Shown one piece after another: positions 17,498 to 27,224 of a DNA stretch of 64,000 bases. The position numbers and the translations under genes were made by a program. A model generated the notes under the pieces. It saw only the letters and a list, made by a program, of their open reading frames with translations, did not search any database and was not told where the DNA came from. The stretch is from Cylindrospermum sp. FACHB-282 (GTDB taxonomy: Bacteria > Cyanobacteriota > Cyanobacteriia > Cyanobacteriales > Nostocaceae): NCBI RefSeq assembly GCF_014697195.1, contig NZ_JACJRJ010000013.1, positions 1 through 64,000 on the forward strand, read 5' to 3'. Positions within the stretch are counted from its first letter, which is position 1; every line of letters starts with the position of its first letter.

Positions 17498-18286
17498 ATG
17501 GTGGGAATTTTAGCGATCGCCTGCTTGGTAAAAGCTTATGTAACGAGCCAACCACCACCGCCGGTTGCAATCATGTCTCAGCATGATGACACTAACCAAA
17601 TCCTCCCAACCAGTAATCAACTAGATACCTTCCAGGGGATTGGAAGTAGGGAATGCCAACTTAACTTGGCAAATGTAAAATTATACCCAGCAAGTGGGGC
17701 TGATGCTGAAGTAAAAAACAATCATCTTCCCTGTTCCCTAAAAAAAGTCGGTGAATACGGTAAAACTATCTACAATATGGCTAAGGTAGGGAAATGGAGA
17801 GAAGTCACAGCTGATTTATTGTCTTTGAAAGAAGTAGCTAAAGGTCTTAGCAGCGAAATTAAGGGTAATAAAGTACAATTAGCAAGGCTAAATTCCTCAA
17901 TTACCAAACTTGATCAAGCGATCGCCTCTCAAAATCGTCAAGTGGCAATGGATGATGCTAATCGGATAACCCTAGTTGCTGCTAAAATGAGTATAGGGTT
18001 TCAGATGCATGTACCAGTTGAGGTAATGTTACTGAGCTACTACGGATGGGAGTTAGAAATTTGGGCACAGATGGGAAACCCTGCTTGGTTGCATAAAACT
18101 GCTAAAAATCTTCGTCACAGTTCGGATGTATTACGTCCAACTGTGTTAGCCAGTGGAGGGACAGCCCTTGGTCAGAGGTTTGAGGTGCTGGTTGCTGATG
18201 TGGAAAAAGCCTCATTACCTAGTCAGTACAGCCGTCTTGCTGCTCTGATACTTGATGAAGTAGATAATCTTGAGCGGATTTTTTAA
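17498..18286 (+). CDS. Hypothetical membrane-anchored or exported protein
   Basis: The 262-residue protein begins with a hydrophobic stretch (MVGILAIACLVKAYV) that could be a membrane anchor or signal. A Ser/Pro/Gln-rich linker follows, then a mostly helical domain (about 85-262). The frame continues upstream without a canonical start, as FTRSLAQEL to a TGA near 17453, so the true start may be a little earlier. No family is recognised. It lies 38 bases ahead of mnmE in the same direction, but a functional link is not implied. Confidence 0.6.
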   Translation: MVGILAIACLVKAYVTSQPPPPVAIMSQHDDTNQILPTSNQLDTFQGIGSRECQLNLANVKLYPASGADAEVKNNHLPCSLKKVGEYGKTIYNMAKVGKWREVTADLLSLKEVAKGLSSEIKGNKVQLARLNSSITKLDQAIASQNRQVAMDDANRITLVAAKMSIGFQMHVPVEVMLLSYYGWELEIWAQMGNPAWLHKTAKNLRHSSDVLRPTVLASGGTALGQRFEVLVADVEKASLPSQYSRLAALILDEVDNLERIF

Positions 18287-18324
18287 GCTAACGATATATA
18301 TGCAATGTTTTAAAAAGGGCGCTG

Positions 18325-19716
18325 ATGTCGGAACTATTGGCTAACACTGGCACGATCGCAGCGATCGCTACTGCTATTGTTCCCCAACAAGGTAGCGTGG
18401 GGATTGTGCGGGTTTCTGGTTTCCATGCAATGGCGATCGCCCAAACTCTGTTTTACGCACCAGGGCGTCAAGTTTGGGAAAGTCACCGGATTCTTTATGG
18501 TTATATCCGCCATCCCCAAACCCAAGCAATAGTAGATGAAGCCTTGCTGCTGATGATGAAAGCACCCCGTTCTTACACCCGTGAAGATGTGGTAGAATTC
18601 CATTGTCATGGGGGGATTATGGCGGTTCAGCAAGTATTACAACTCTGTTTAGAAAGCGGTGCCAGATTAGCCCAACCGGGAGAATTTACCCTGCGGGCCT
18701 TTTTGAATGGACGATTGGATTTAACCCAAGCTGAAGGTATAGCGGATTTAGTGGGAGCGCGATCGCCTCAAGCAGCGCAAACCGCTTTAGCTGGTTTACA
18801 GGGTAAATTAGCTCATCCCATCCGGCAATTACGCGCTAACTGTTTGGATATTTTAGCAGAAATTGAAGCCAGGATAGATTTTGAAGAAGATTTGCCACCT
18901 TTGCATATTAGTTCTATGATCTCAGAAATTGATCAAATTGCCGCAGAGATTACCAGACTAATAGCCACAAAAGACAAAGGGGAACTCCTCCGCACAGGGT
19001 TAAAAGTGGCGATTGTCGGGCGTCCAAATGTGGGAAAATCCAGCTTGTTGAATGCTTGGAGTCAGAGCGATCGCGCCATCGTTACAGACTTACCTGGTAC
19101 AACCCGTGATGTGGTGGAATCTCAGCTAGTTGTGGGGGGAATTCCCGTCCAGGTGCTAGATACAGCCGGGATTCGGGAAACAGTGGATCAAGTAGAAAAA
19201 ATCGGTGTTGAGCGATCGCGCCGTGCAGCTAATGCAGCTGATTTAGTCTTACTCACCATCGACGCCGCAGATGGTTGGACTCAAGGCGATGAAGAGATTT
19301 ATGCACAGGTGCAACACCGTCCGTTGATTCTGGTAATTAACAAAATTGATCTTGTGGAAACGGGTTTGATTACATCCTGGCCCTATCCCAAAACAATTAA
19401 TCAAATAGTTACCACATCAGCAGCACAAAATCAAGGAATTGATGGGTTAGAAACGGCAATTTTAGAAATAGTGCAAGGGGGGAAAGTCCAAGCGGCTGAT
19501 ATGGATTTAGCAATTAACCAAAGGCAAGCAGCAGCATTAACAAAAGCGAAGATTTCTTTAGAACAAGTGCAAGAAACAATTACCCAGCAGTTACCCTTAG
19601 ATTTTTGGACAATTGACTTACGAGGTGCGATTCAAGCACTAGGAGAAATCACCGGAGAAGAAGTTACAGAATCAGTTTTAGATATAATTTTCAGCAAATT
19701 TTGTATAGGTAAATAG
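18325..19716 (+). CDS. mnmE: tRNA-modifying GTPase MnmE (TrmE)
   Basis: MnmE works with MnmG to build the 5-carboxymethylaminomethyl group on wobble uridine of some tRNAs. The 463-residue protein is complete. It has an N-terminal tetrahydrofolate-binding domain ([20 protein letters not shown]) and a helical domain. The inserted G domain has [21 protein letters not shown] and NKID, and the chain ends in the catalytic CIGK. HIP1 octamers are frequent in the gene. Confidence 0.96.
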   Translation: MSELLANTGTIAAIATAIVPQQGSVGIVRVSGFHAMAIAQTLFYAPGRQVWESHRILYGYIRHPQTQAIVDEALLLMMKAPRSYTREDVVEFHCHGGIMAVQQVLQLCLESGARLAQPGEFTLRAFLNGRLDLTQAEGIADLVGARSPQAAQTALAGLQGKLAHPIRQLRANCLDILAEIEARIDFEEDLPPLHISSMISEIDQIAAEITRLIATKDKGELLRTGLKVAIVGRPNVGKSSLLNAWSQSDRAIVTDLPGTTRDVVESQLVVGGIPVQVLDTAGIRETVDQVEKIGVERSRRAANAADLVLLTIDAADGWTQGDEEIYAQVQHRPLILVINKIDLVETGLITSWPYPKTINQIVTTSAAQNQGIDGLETAILEIVQGGKVQAADMDLAINQRQAAALTKAKISLEQVQETITQQLPLDFWTIDLRGAIQALGEITGEEVTESVLDIIFSKFCIGK

Positions 19717-19860
19717 CGTCGAACTTCAACTCTAAATCGGACAACATCGCGGAAAGATCCGCAGAGAAGAAAGCATTCTCGCCCCTGGTGCGGTCTATCA
19801 GCTATTGGTGTAGATGCTAACCATTAAATAGAAGAAGTCCTCTTTGGTGTAACTCTGCGA

Positions 19861-19999
19861 GGGGTTACTACAGGAGAAACGCATCTAAATTATCTTGACA
19901 AACTACAATATTAATGTATCAAGTATTACCCTTTTCCTGTATTCATATAAGTTACATTTTGTCAAAATAAATTAGATGCGTTTCCCCTGGGGGTTACTA
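19861..19999. mobile_element. MITE-like element (119 bp) with 10-bp target duplication
   Basis: The element at 19871-19989 has terminal inverted repeats of 32 bases with three mismatches (left end CAGGAGAAACGCATCTAAAT; complement of right end CAGGGGAAACGCATCTAATT). It is flanked on both sides by the direct repeat GGGGTTACTA (19861-19870 and 19990-19999). It encodes no transposase. Inverted ends plus a flanking duplication are the hallmarks of a non-autonomous DNA transposon. The parent transposase family cannot be named from the sequence alone. Confidence 0.85.
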
Positions 20000-20203
20000 C
20001 TGTAAAATGCCGCGACTGGCAAAAGGCATTATCCAACCATTTTGAAAATAAAAATCGCAGACAATCAAGCCAGTCAGTTTTGCCCAAGCTAGAATTCCCA
20101 AGGTATGGGGGTCAGAAATAGCTACAAGATTGTTGCTTGCTAATAAGTAGAATAAGTGCAATACTTTGTATATTCTAATAATACCTTTGCCAACTGACGA
20201 GTA
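19997..20203 (-). pseudogene. Possible decayed gene fragment
   Basis: A 68-codon minus-strand frame ends at TAG 19997-19999, inside the MITE target duplication. It reads like protein (LVAISDPHTLGILAWAKLTG) but has no usable start and is preceded by a TAA. It may be the remains of a longer gene truncated at the insertion site. The family is not recognised. Confidence 0.25.
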
Positions 20204-20512
20204 TTAGGATAGAGCAAGCCTAAATAAAGTAGTCTTGTTTTTGCCTTATGGCAAAAAGCTGAACCAATAAAATCCTGTATGCTTTTTGTGGCAGGAATTT
20301 ATATTGTCCTCTCAGTCTGGACTGAGTTTGAGCTTTTAAGAATGTCCTAACCGCCTTGTCCACTGCTATACAACCCGAAGAGCCTTCTTTTATATTGCCT
20401 ATTGCCTACCTACGTAAGTACAGCACTTTGCAAGTAAATCAAGTACCAATATTACCAGTTACACTCTTGTGGTGTGAGCCGGACAGCCCGCCATTGTGTA
20501 CCTTATTTTGAT

Positions 20513-20555
20513 GTAATTGGCTGTACGTTCAGTAATCAAATCCGATTCCTAAAGT
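20513..20555 (+). promoter_or_regulatory. NtcA-activated-type promoter
   Basis: GTAATTGGCTGTAC at 20513-20526 is a perfect GTA-N8-TAC NtcA box. It is followed 23 bases later by TAAAGT at 20550-20555, which fits the TA-N3-T -10 box. This geometry is the classical NtcA class II promoter of nitrogen-responsive cyanobacterial genes. It precedes the aminotransferase gene, leaving an untranslated leader of about 75-80 bases. Binding is inferred. Confidence 0.65.
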
Positions 20556-20638
20556 CAATTGTTAGCAAGTACAATTGCCTGGGTTCAACAAACCGCAAAA
20601 TAGTCTGTTTTTAAAGTATGAAAAGGTTATAGTTTTCT

Positions 20639-21982
20639 ATGCATTCTTTTGAAGAAGTATCGTCAAATCTAGAATCTGAGTTTGAAAACAACTCTCAAGC
20701 AGCCCTTGCCAAAATGATGAATTTAGAACCAAATATTCATCAGCTAATTTATCACCATGTCAGCGACATTAAGATGGTAAAGGGTAAAGGAATATTTGTT
20801 TACGATTCAGAGGACAATCGTTATATTGACTGTGCAGCAGCAACATTCAATTTATCTTTAGGTTATGGTCATTCAGAAGTTCTCCAAGCAGTAAAAGAAC
20901 AAGCTGAACAGTTAATTCATGTCACTTCAACATTTCAAACTGACCCAATTAACGCCGTTGTCAGAAAGTTAGTAGAAGTTTCCCCGGAAAACCTGACCCT
21001 AGTACATCCCAAAGTTTCTAGTGGTTCTGTAGCAAATGAGGGTGCGATTAAAATTGCTCAACGATATACAGGAAAAAGAGACGTCATTACATTATTTCGC
21101 AGCCATTTAGGGCAAACAATGATGATGACAAGCATGTCAGGCAATGCCTTTCGTAAAGAACCTTTTCCTAACTTGTTTCCTGGAAGTATTCAGGTACCCG
21201 ATCCATATTGTCACCGCTGCTTTTACAAACAAAAACCTAAGACATGTGACTTTTTGTGTGTAGAACGAATCCATGACTTTATAGAGTATGGAAGTTCTGG
21301 AAGTGTTGCCTGTATTGTTGTCGAACCTATTTCTGGTAATGGTGGTAATATTGTCCCACCTCCAGGATATTTTCAAGCCCTCAAAAAACTCTGTGATGAG
21401 CAGGGCATCATTCTGATCTTTGATGAAATTCAGACTGGTATTGGTCGAACAGGTAAAATGTTTGCTGCCGAACACTTTGGTGTACAACCTAACATTATCA
21501 CTGCGGCAAAGGGTCTTGGTGGTACAGGGTTTCAGTTTGCCGCTATCTTAACTGAAGAAAGGTTAGGTGGTCTTGAGGGACACCACCATTCTTTTACTTA
21601 TGGTTCAAATGTTCTTGCCGCTGCTGCCGCTGCCAAGACTCTTGATATTGTCAGCCAACCTCAATTTCTCAAAAATGTCGAAATTGTTGGTAAATATATC
21701 ATGGAGCGCCTTCGCAAAATGCAAGAAAAATACACATTTATTAGTGATGTTCGTGGTGTAGGATTGATGATTGGAGTTGAGATTTCTGATGCTGAGGGTA
21801 ATCCAAATACGGCTCTAACTAACTATATTGCTGAAGTGGCAATGAAGCGCGGCTTGATTATTAGAACTTCTCGCTATGGTTATGGTAATGTTTTCAAGAT
21901 CCGCCCGCCATTGATTATCACATTAGAAGAGTCTGAACAGTTATGCGATCTGCTTGAAAAAGTTCTCACAGAGGTTGGATGA
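20639..21982 (+). CDS. Class III PLP-dependent aminotransferase
   Basis: A 447-residue fold-type I aminotransferase of the GABA/ornithine/dialkylglycine type. Visible features are the phosphate-loop region SSGSVANEG (about 127-135), the cofactor Asp in IFDEIQTG (D262) and the Schiff-base Lys in TAAKGLGG (K291). An insert with four cysteines (C191, C194, C203, C207) may bind metal. The position normally held by YHG is SHLGQT, so the substrate may be unusual. It heads a nine-gene co-directional run and has an NtcA-type promoter. An amino donor reaction on a sugar or sugar phosphate is inferred only from context. Confidence 0.8.
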   Translation: MHSFEEVSSNLESEFENNSQAALAKMMNLEPNIHQLIYHHVSDIKMVKGKGIFVYDSEDNRYIDCAAATFNLSLGYGHSEVLQAVKEQAEQLIHVTSTFQTDPINAVVRKLVEVSPENLTLVHPKVSSGSVANEGAIKIAQRYTGKRDVITLFRSHLGQTMMMTSMSGNAFRKEPFPNLFPGSIQVPDPYCHRCFYKQKPKTCDFLCVERIHDFIEYGSSGSVACIVVEPISGNGGNIVPPPGYFQALKKLCDEQGIILIFDEIQTGIGRTGKMFAAEHFGVQPNIITAAKGLGGTGFQFAAILTEERLGGLEGHHHSFTYGSNVLAAAAAAKTLDIVSQPQFLKNVEIVGKYIMERLRKMQEKYTFISDVRGVGLMIGVEISDAEGNPNTALTNYIAEVAMKRGLIIRTSRYGYGNVFKIRPPLIITLEESEQLCDLLEKVLTEVG

Positions 21983-22243
21983 AGGACGATATTTTGCGGG
22001 ATAAAAATCAACAGTCATGTGTCGCAGCATCAAATTTAGAGTTGCATGAGAAATTGCTAGAGAGTATCCCCTGGTAGGGCTTGTGGCAGTGCGCTAACTC
22101 TACATTAGGATCATCCAGATGCCAGGGTCGAGATGAAGTGTGAACAATTTAACTAAAAATGACAGGTTTTGTCGGTAGATGCCAGCGCTGCCGTATATTA
22201 GGACTTTGATGAAACACTGTGACAACACCATGTAGGAGACAGT

Positions 22244-23215
22244 ATGATTCTGGCGGGTGATATTGGTGCAACAAATAGCCGCTTGGCAGTGTTTGACGAT
22301 AATCTTGTAGTCGTCGAACAACAGGTATATAAAAGCCAAGAGTACAAAAGTTTCAAGGATATAGTTTGTAAATTTCTGGAAAGTTACAGCTATCCGATTA
22401 AAGCTACTTGTTTTGGCTTACCCGGCCCAGTAAGAGAGGGTAAATGCAAGTTAACAAATGTACCTTGGGAAGTCGTTGACGCTACTGAACTGTCGGAAGT
22501 GGTTAATAGCCCGGTTGCTTTACTCAACGATGCGGAAGCCAATGCTTATGGCTTGGAAACATTGCGGGATGACGAGTTGGTGACATTGAATGCTGGCAGC
22601 AAGATACCGGGGGGAAATCGGGCTGTGGTAGCAGTGGGTACTAGCCTGGGAGAAGCTGTCCTGATAGAGGTAGAAGGTCGATTCCACGCACTCGGTACAG
22701 AAGGCGGAAATGCCGACTTTGGTCCATTTGACCAGCTGCAATGGGAACTAATTCGTTACACCCAAAGCAAGTACAAACGTGTAAGCTATGAAGTGGTTCT
22801 AGGCGGACAAGGTTTAGTACAAATTTATAATTTTCTCCGCGATACAGGTTATGGTGTCAGTCCCCTCTGGCTGGAGCAGGAGATGCAGGTAGGAGATAAG
22901 GCAGCAGCCATCAATAACGCTGCTCAGAGCGGTGAATGCCAGTTATGCGTGCAAGCACTGGATATGTTTGTATCTATTTTGGCGGCAGAATGTGGAAATG
23001 CTGCTGTGAAGTATTTCAGTACAGGGGGTATCTACCTCGGTGGCGGCATGGCACCCAATATTCTCAAAAACCTGCGTCAACCCTTGTTTGTAGAAAACTT
23101 TATCAATAAGGACAAGATGCGTGAGTTTTTGCAGGCGATCCCTGTATATGTAATTCTCAATCAATATACAGCTTTACAGGGTGCAGCTTGGTACGCTAAA
23201 AGAGGTATATCTTAA
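22244..23215 (+). CDS. Glucokinase-type hexokinase (Glk family)
   Basis: The 323-residue protein matches the bacterial glucokinase family (Pfam Glk), which phosphorylates glucose at C6 with ATP. The N-terminal phosphate loop GDIGATNSRLAV, the sugar-binding LNDAEANAYG with its catalytic Asp, and GTSLGEAVL and GTEGGNADFGP are in the usual order. A good ribosome site (TAGGAGA) precedes the ATG. As it sits in the cluster, it may feed hexose 6-phosphate to the neighbouring enzymes. A divergent specificity for another hexose is possible. Confidence 0.8.
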   Translation: MILAGDIGATNSRLAVFDDNLVVVEQQVYKSQEYKSFKDIVCKFLESYSYPIKATCFGLPGPVREGKCKLTNVPWEVVDATELSEVVNSPVALLNDAEANAYGLETLRDDELVTLNAGSKIPGGNRAVVAVGTSLGEAVLIEVEGRFHALGTEGGNADFGPFDQLQWELIRYTQSKYKRVSYEVVLGGQGLVQIYNFLRDTGYGVSPLWLEQEMQVGDKAAAINNAAQSGECQLCVQALDMFVSILAAECGNAAVKYFSTGGIYLGGGMAPNILKNLRQPLFVENFINKDKMREFLQAIPVYVILNQYTALQGAAWYAKRGIS

Positions 23216-23343
23216 CACTAAGAAGTTAATATGATGCGTTGTGTTATCAAATATAACTGATAGCACAATCCCTGATATTAATTACCCCTAATCCAGGGGA
23301 ATCGATAAACCTGTTGTTGATCTAAGCGCTTAAAGAGGAAATC

Positions 23344-24006
23344 ATGATAGACGCGGCAGTCATCTTTGATATGGACGGTTTGCTGATCGATAGCGAGCCT
23401 TTTTGGTGCAGAGCGGAAGTCGAGGTGTTTAATAGCTTGGGAGTGCCACTAGAAGAGAGTATGTGCAATCAAACAATGGGTTTGCGTAGCGATGAGGTCG
23501 TCAGCTATTGGTATGCACGGTTTCCTTGGGTGGGTACGAGTCAGTCTACAGTAGCGGAACGGATTGTCAGTCATGTCAGCGAACTTGTAGCGACTGATGG
23601 CAAGCCTTTGCCTGGTGCAGTTGAAATTGTCCAACTGTGTCAGCAAATGGGTTTGCCCTTGGCATTGGCTACCTCATCACCTATGTTTTTAGTTGAGTCG
23701 GTGCTAAATAAGCTGGGTTTGCAAGATGCATTCGGTATTTTAAGTTCTGCCCAGACAGAGGAATATGGCAAACCTCATCCTGCGGTGTATTTGACAACTG
23801 CCCATCGCCTCGGTGTGAGTCCGCAAAAGTGTGTGGCGTTTGAAGACTCAATTCGCGGCATCATCAGCGCTAAAGCGGCTTCTATGCGATGCATCGCTGT
23901 TCCAGCAGCAGCAGAAAGAGAAGATCACCGATTTGCGATCGCAGATGTCAAGCTAGATTCACTTGAACAGATCAACGAGTCGTGGCTGAAGGAGTTTATA
24001 ACCTGA
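23344..24006 (+). CDS. HAD phosphatase, hexitol phosphatase (HxpB/YniC) type
   Basis: The 220-residue HAD enzyme strongly resembles E. coli YniC/HxpB, which removes phosphate from sorbitol 6-phosphate, mannitol 1-phosphate and 2-deoxyglucose 6-phosphate. It shares FDMDGLLIDSEPFW with the catalytic D9 and D11, LGLRxDxVVxxWYARxPW, ATSSPM, KPHPAVY and FEDSIRG, with a cap domain between. The ribosome site AGAGGAA is well placed. In the cluster it is a good candidate for dephosphorylating a (possibly aminated) hexitol phosphate. Confidence 0.8.
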   Translation: MIDAAVIFDMDGLLIDSEPFWCRAEVEVFNSLGVPLEESMCNQTMGLRSDEVVSYWYARFPWVGTSQSTVAERIVSHVSELVATDGKPLPGAVEIVQLCQQMGLPLALATSSPMFLVESVLNKLGLQDAFGILSSAQTEEYGKPHPAVYLTTAHRLGVSPQKCVAFEDSIRGIISAKAASMRCIAVPAAAEREDHRFAIADVKLDSLEQINESWLKEFIT

Positions 24007-24421
24007 TCTCGCTGGAGTAATTTACCAGATGCCAGCAAAAATCAAGGGTTAATTATCTCCCTCATCTGGGGAAACCCCCTTGGTAGAGTATGTGAAACAG
24101 CTTGGTCAAAAGCATCCAAAAAATCTGGAAGACGGGATTTTTAGAATTGCAGTCCGCGTTTACTCACTTAAGAAACTGTTTTTCCTCGAATTCATGATTT
24201 TATCGATGCTTTCAACCGTCAATCAGCCGCAATTTTTTGCTAATTTTTACTTAGAATTTTAGGCTAAATATATTACTATAAAAAATATGTAAGCGTAAAT
24301 ATTTACTATTAAATGATACCATATATCAGGTTAAACTTACTCAATAGCCTCACTTGTATGCTGAGATCACTCTTTTTGTTTTCTGACTGGTCAATCACTC
24401 TTTATAATGAGCAAAATCTAA
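24007..24421. other. Spacer between HAD phosphatase and exporter genes
   Basis: The 415 bases are AT-rich, especially 24240-24420. They contain only a weak 60-codon frame (24080-24262) with no family features. The region might hold a second promoter for the downstream genes, but no clear boxes are seen. Confidence 0.3.
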
Positions 24422-25444
24422 ATGACAGCTAACAAACAAGAAGTACTAGAGAGCGAAATACAACAGAACAAACTACAAGTAGAAGTTATTCCATTTATCT
24501 TGTTACTTATAGCCTTATTCGCTTTATCCATAACAGGAATATTAGTCAAGTTTTCTTTGAGTGAAATGAGTATCAACGTCACACTATTCAATCGCTCTTG
24601 GATAGCAGCTGTGATATTTGCGTTGTGGAATGGAGTTTATCAATTACGCACTCAACAATCAGACGAGCCATTCATACCACAGCAACGTTACCAAGTTCGT
24701 GACTACGCACTATTACTAGGAGCGTCTCTGGCTTATATGCTGGGTCGTCTGCTCTGGACTTGGTCGCTGACTCAAACAAGCATTGCTAATGCTAATGTGC
24801 TAGGTGGTTTAAGCCCAGTATTTACTACCTTGGGAGGGTGGCTGTTATTCAAGCAGCTTTTTGACCGGAAATTTCTGATCGGAATGGCCCTGGCAATACT
24901 AGGAGCGGTAGTTTTGGGATTGGATGATCTACTAACATCTGAGAACAGTCTCGTTGGTGACTTCGCTGCTCTTGGGTGTGCGGTGTTATATGCAGTTACC
25001 TATTTAATTCTAGAGTACCTAAGAAGTAAGTTTTCAGTTGAAACTGTATTGATGTGGCGCTGCCTGGTTGGGTCTGTATTGACTTTACCACTCGTACTGA
25101 TATATGAAGATCAAATCTTGCCAATTTCTTTGTCAAGCTGGTTAATAGTATTTTCTCTAGCTATTGTCTGTGAAGCTTTAGGTCATGGGTTGACAGTATA
25201 TAGTCTCAAAAGCTTTTCCTCAACATTCGTTCTGATAGTGTTTCTGCTTGACCCAGTGATTGCTGCAACTCTTGCTTGGATACTTTTCTCAGAGAGCTTA
25301 AGTCTTTTGAACTTGGTGGGTTTTGCTGTGATTATCGGAGGTATTTATCTAGCAAAAACTGGCAAAGGTGCCGATAAAGACCGTAGCTCAGAGGTTGGAA
25401 AAATTGAAGAACAAGATGTAATTTCAACGGAACCGGGTTTGTAA
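24422..25444 (+). CDS. EamA/DMT-family transporter
   Basis: The 340-residue protein has ten predicted membrane helices in two EamA repeats (about 25-155 and 180-315). It is a drug/metabolite transporter of the RhaT/YdcZ-like superfamily, a group that mostly exports metabolites or amino acids. The first helix begins FILLLIALFALSITGILVK. The charged C-terminal tail is cytoplasmic. It is placed 45 bases before phoD in the same direction. Exporting the cluster's product is a reasonable inference. Confidence 0.8.
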   Translation: MTANKQEVLESEIQQNKLQVEVIPFILLLIALFALSITGILVKFSLSEMSINVTLFNRSWIAAVIFALWNGVYQLRTQQSDEPFIPQQRYQVRDYALLLGASLAYMLGRLLWTWSLTQTSIANANVLGGLSPVFTTLGGWLLFKQLFDRKFLIGMALAILGAVVLGLDDLLTSENSLVGDFAALGCAVLYAVTYLILEYLRSKFSVETVLMWRCLVGSVLTLPLVLIYEDQILPISLSSWLIVFSLAIVCEALGHGLTVYSLKSFSSTFVLIVFLLDPVIAATLAWILFSESLSLLNLVGFAVIIGGIYLAKTGKGADKDRSSEVGKIEEQDVISTEPGL

Positions 25445-25489
25445 GACCTAAATAAGATTCCTTCTGCCTTCTACTTAATCAGTAAACAA

Positions 25490-27190
25490 ATGGATAGACG
25501 GACATTTCTGAAAAGCTCCCTGGCAATGGGCATTGTGATCTGGCCCGGAGAAAAACTTCCGAAACAGTTAGAAATAACTGAAGCTCAAGTCAAAGAGTTG
25601 TTTACTGTAGAGCCTGCCAATTCTGCCACATCTATCTTTCCCCAGAGTGTGGCATCTGGGGAGCCACAGCCCCAGGGGATTACTCTATGGACTCGTGTTG
25701 TTTCACCACAAGCTGATTTGATTCAGGTTGGTTTTGAGGTTTCCGCAGATCCTGAGTTTAAGGCGATCGCTTTACGAGGTGTAACACAAACGGATGCATC
25801 AAAGGATTACACCCTGAAAGCTAGTCTAAATTCCCCGTATCTAAAACCCGCTACCACCTACTACTACCGATTTATCTACAAAGGAACAGCTAGCAGAACC
25901 GGTCGTTTTCAGACGCTCCCTGCTTCCATATCTGAAGTCAACAGAGTTCGCTTCGCATACATTAGCTGCCAGGATTACACTAACGGCTACTACAATGTCC
26001 ATCGCTTTTTGGCAGAAGAGGAGATTGATTTTGTGGTATTTTTGGGCGATTATATCTACGAATCTGTAGGAGACAGCAGTTTCCAAAGTGGAATCCGTCC
26101 CATCCAGCTACCTAGTGGTCAACCAGTCGCTGCTACCCTTGAAGACTATCGATTTCTCTATCAGACCTACAACAGCGATCGCAATTTGCAAAAGCTGCGG
26201 GAGCGCTTTGCCTTGATCAACATTTGGGATGATCATGAGTTTGCCAATGATTGCTTCGGGACGAATACTCCTAATCAAGTTCCCTTCTCTAAATCAGAGC
26301 TTCGTCAGTGGGCAACTCAAGCATGGATTGAACACATCCCGACTAGCATTCCTTTCCAAGCTGACAAGGAGCCACTGGCTGCGGTGCAAATCTATCGCGC
26401 ATTCAAATTTGGCAACTTGCTGGAACTGGTAATGACAGATGAACGCCTTTATCGGGATAGTCCCCCCGCTGACAAGCTTGAGGTGCAGCAGCAGCGGTAT
26501 CTTAAACAAAACCGATACATGATTCCAGACTGTGCCGAACGGAATGATCCAAACCGTACTATGCTGGGACACACACAGCGCCAGTGGTTCTTAGATAAAA
26601 TGCTCAATTCTTCTTCCACCTGGAAAATTTGGGGGAATGAAGTGCTAACTCTGCAACTCAAGTATTTATCGGCATTGGCCACAAAGTTTATCGGGCAATC
26701 AACCCCAGATTTGTTTATGTCGCTTGATCAGTGGGATGGTTATCCTGCTGAACGTGCGCTACTGTTTAGTACCCTCAAAGAGGCTGGAGTGAAAAACTTT
26801 GTGACGATTACTGGCGATTTCCACACCTTTGTGTCTGGGTATCAGAAAGTGAACTTTGATGACCCGCAGGAGGAGCCGATAGGGGTGGAGTTCCTCGTTG
26901 GCTCAATTTCTTCTTCTAACTTCGCAGAGACTGATAATTCAAGTTCCCAGGAGGGATTTTTTCCACCAATCGACGTGATGACGCAAACGCTCACGGCTAG
27001 TAATCCGCATATTCAGTACTTTAACTCTACAACCCACGGTTACAACCTTGTTGAAGTGACGCCATTAGCGCTAACTTGCACATTGAAAGCAGTTAGCGAT
27101 ATTACAACACCGGGGGGAACACTCTCAACTCTCAAGGTTTTTCGAGTACCTCGCGATCAAGTGTTAATTGAAGATTTGACATCTGCTTAA
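25490..27190 (+). CDS. phoD: PhoD-type alkaline phosphatase/phosphodiesterase
   Basis: A 566-residue member of the PhoD metallophosphatase family, which uses Ca/Fe to hydrolyse phosphomono- and diesters outside the cytoplasm. It starts with a twin-arginine signal ([14 protein letters not shown]). It has the N-terminal fibronectin-like domain ([18 protein letters not shown]) and metal-binding motifs [24 protein letters not shown] and TGDFHTF. The gene lies 34 bases before the dehydrogenase start. The family is certain; the substrate in this cluster is not. Confidence 0.88.
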   Translation: MDRRTFLKSSLAMGIVIWPGEKLPKQLEITEAQVKELFTVEPANSATSIFPQSVASGEPQPQGITLWTRVVSPQADLIQVGFEVSADPEFKAIALRGVTQTDASKDYTLKASLNSPYLKPATTYYYRFIYKGTASRTGRFQTLPASISEVNRVRFAYISCQDYTNGYYNVHRFLAEEEIDFVVFLGDYIYESVGDSSFQSGIRPIQLPSGQPVAATLEDYRFLYQTYNSDRNLQKLRERFALINIWDDHEFANDCFGTNTPNQVPFSKSELRQWATQAWIEHIPTSIPFQADKEPLAAVQIYRAFKFGNLLELVMTDERLYRDSPPADKLEVQQQRYLKQNRYMIPDCAERNDPNRTMLGHTQRQWFLDKMLNSSSTWKIWGNEVLTLQLKYLSALATKFIGQSTPDLFMSLDQWDGYPAERALLFSTLKEAGVKNFVTITGDFHTFVSGYQKVNFDDPQEEPIGVEFLVGSISSSNFAETDNSSSQEGFFPPIDVMTQTLTASNPHIQYFNSTTHGYNLVEVTPLALTCTLKAVSDITTPGGTLSTLKVFRVPRDQVLIEDLTSA

Positions 27191-27224
27191 AATTTGGACA
27201 TTAGTCATAATATTGGAGTTTTTT

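Larger units (their letters stand above)
19717..20512. other. Gene-poor spacer downstream of mnmE
   Basis: About 800 bases hold no credible intact gene. They contain a MITE-like element (19871-19989, described separately), a decayed minus-strand frame (19997-20203) and otherwise featureless AT-rich DNA. Confidence 0.5.

Noticed and set aside
19720-20640. tRNA or other structured RNA genes in the large spacers
   Set aside because: No GTTCRANNC T-loop with matching acceptor stem was found by eye in this or the other long gaps. A covariance-model scan would be decisive.
20639-24006. C7-cyclitol (validamycin/acarbose-like) pathway for the aminotransferase, kinase and phosphatase
   Set aside because: No sedoheptulose 7-phosphate cyclase is present in the window, so the cyclitol route lacks its first enzyme here.
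24080-24262. 60-codon frame between the HAD phosphatase and the exporter
   Set aside because: No ribosome site, unbalanced composition and AT-rich end; probably chance.
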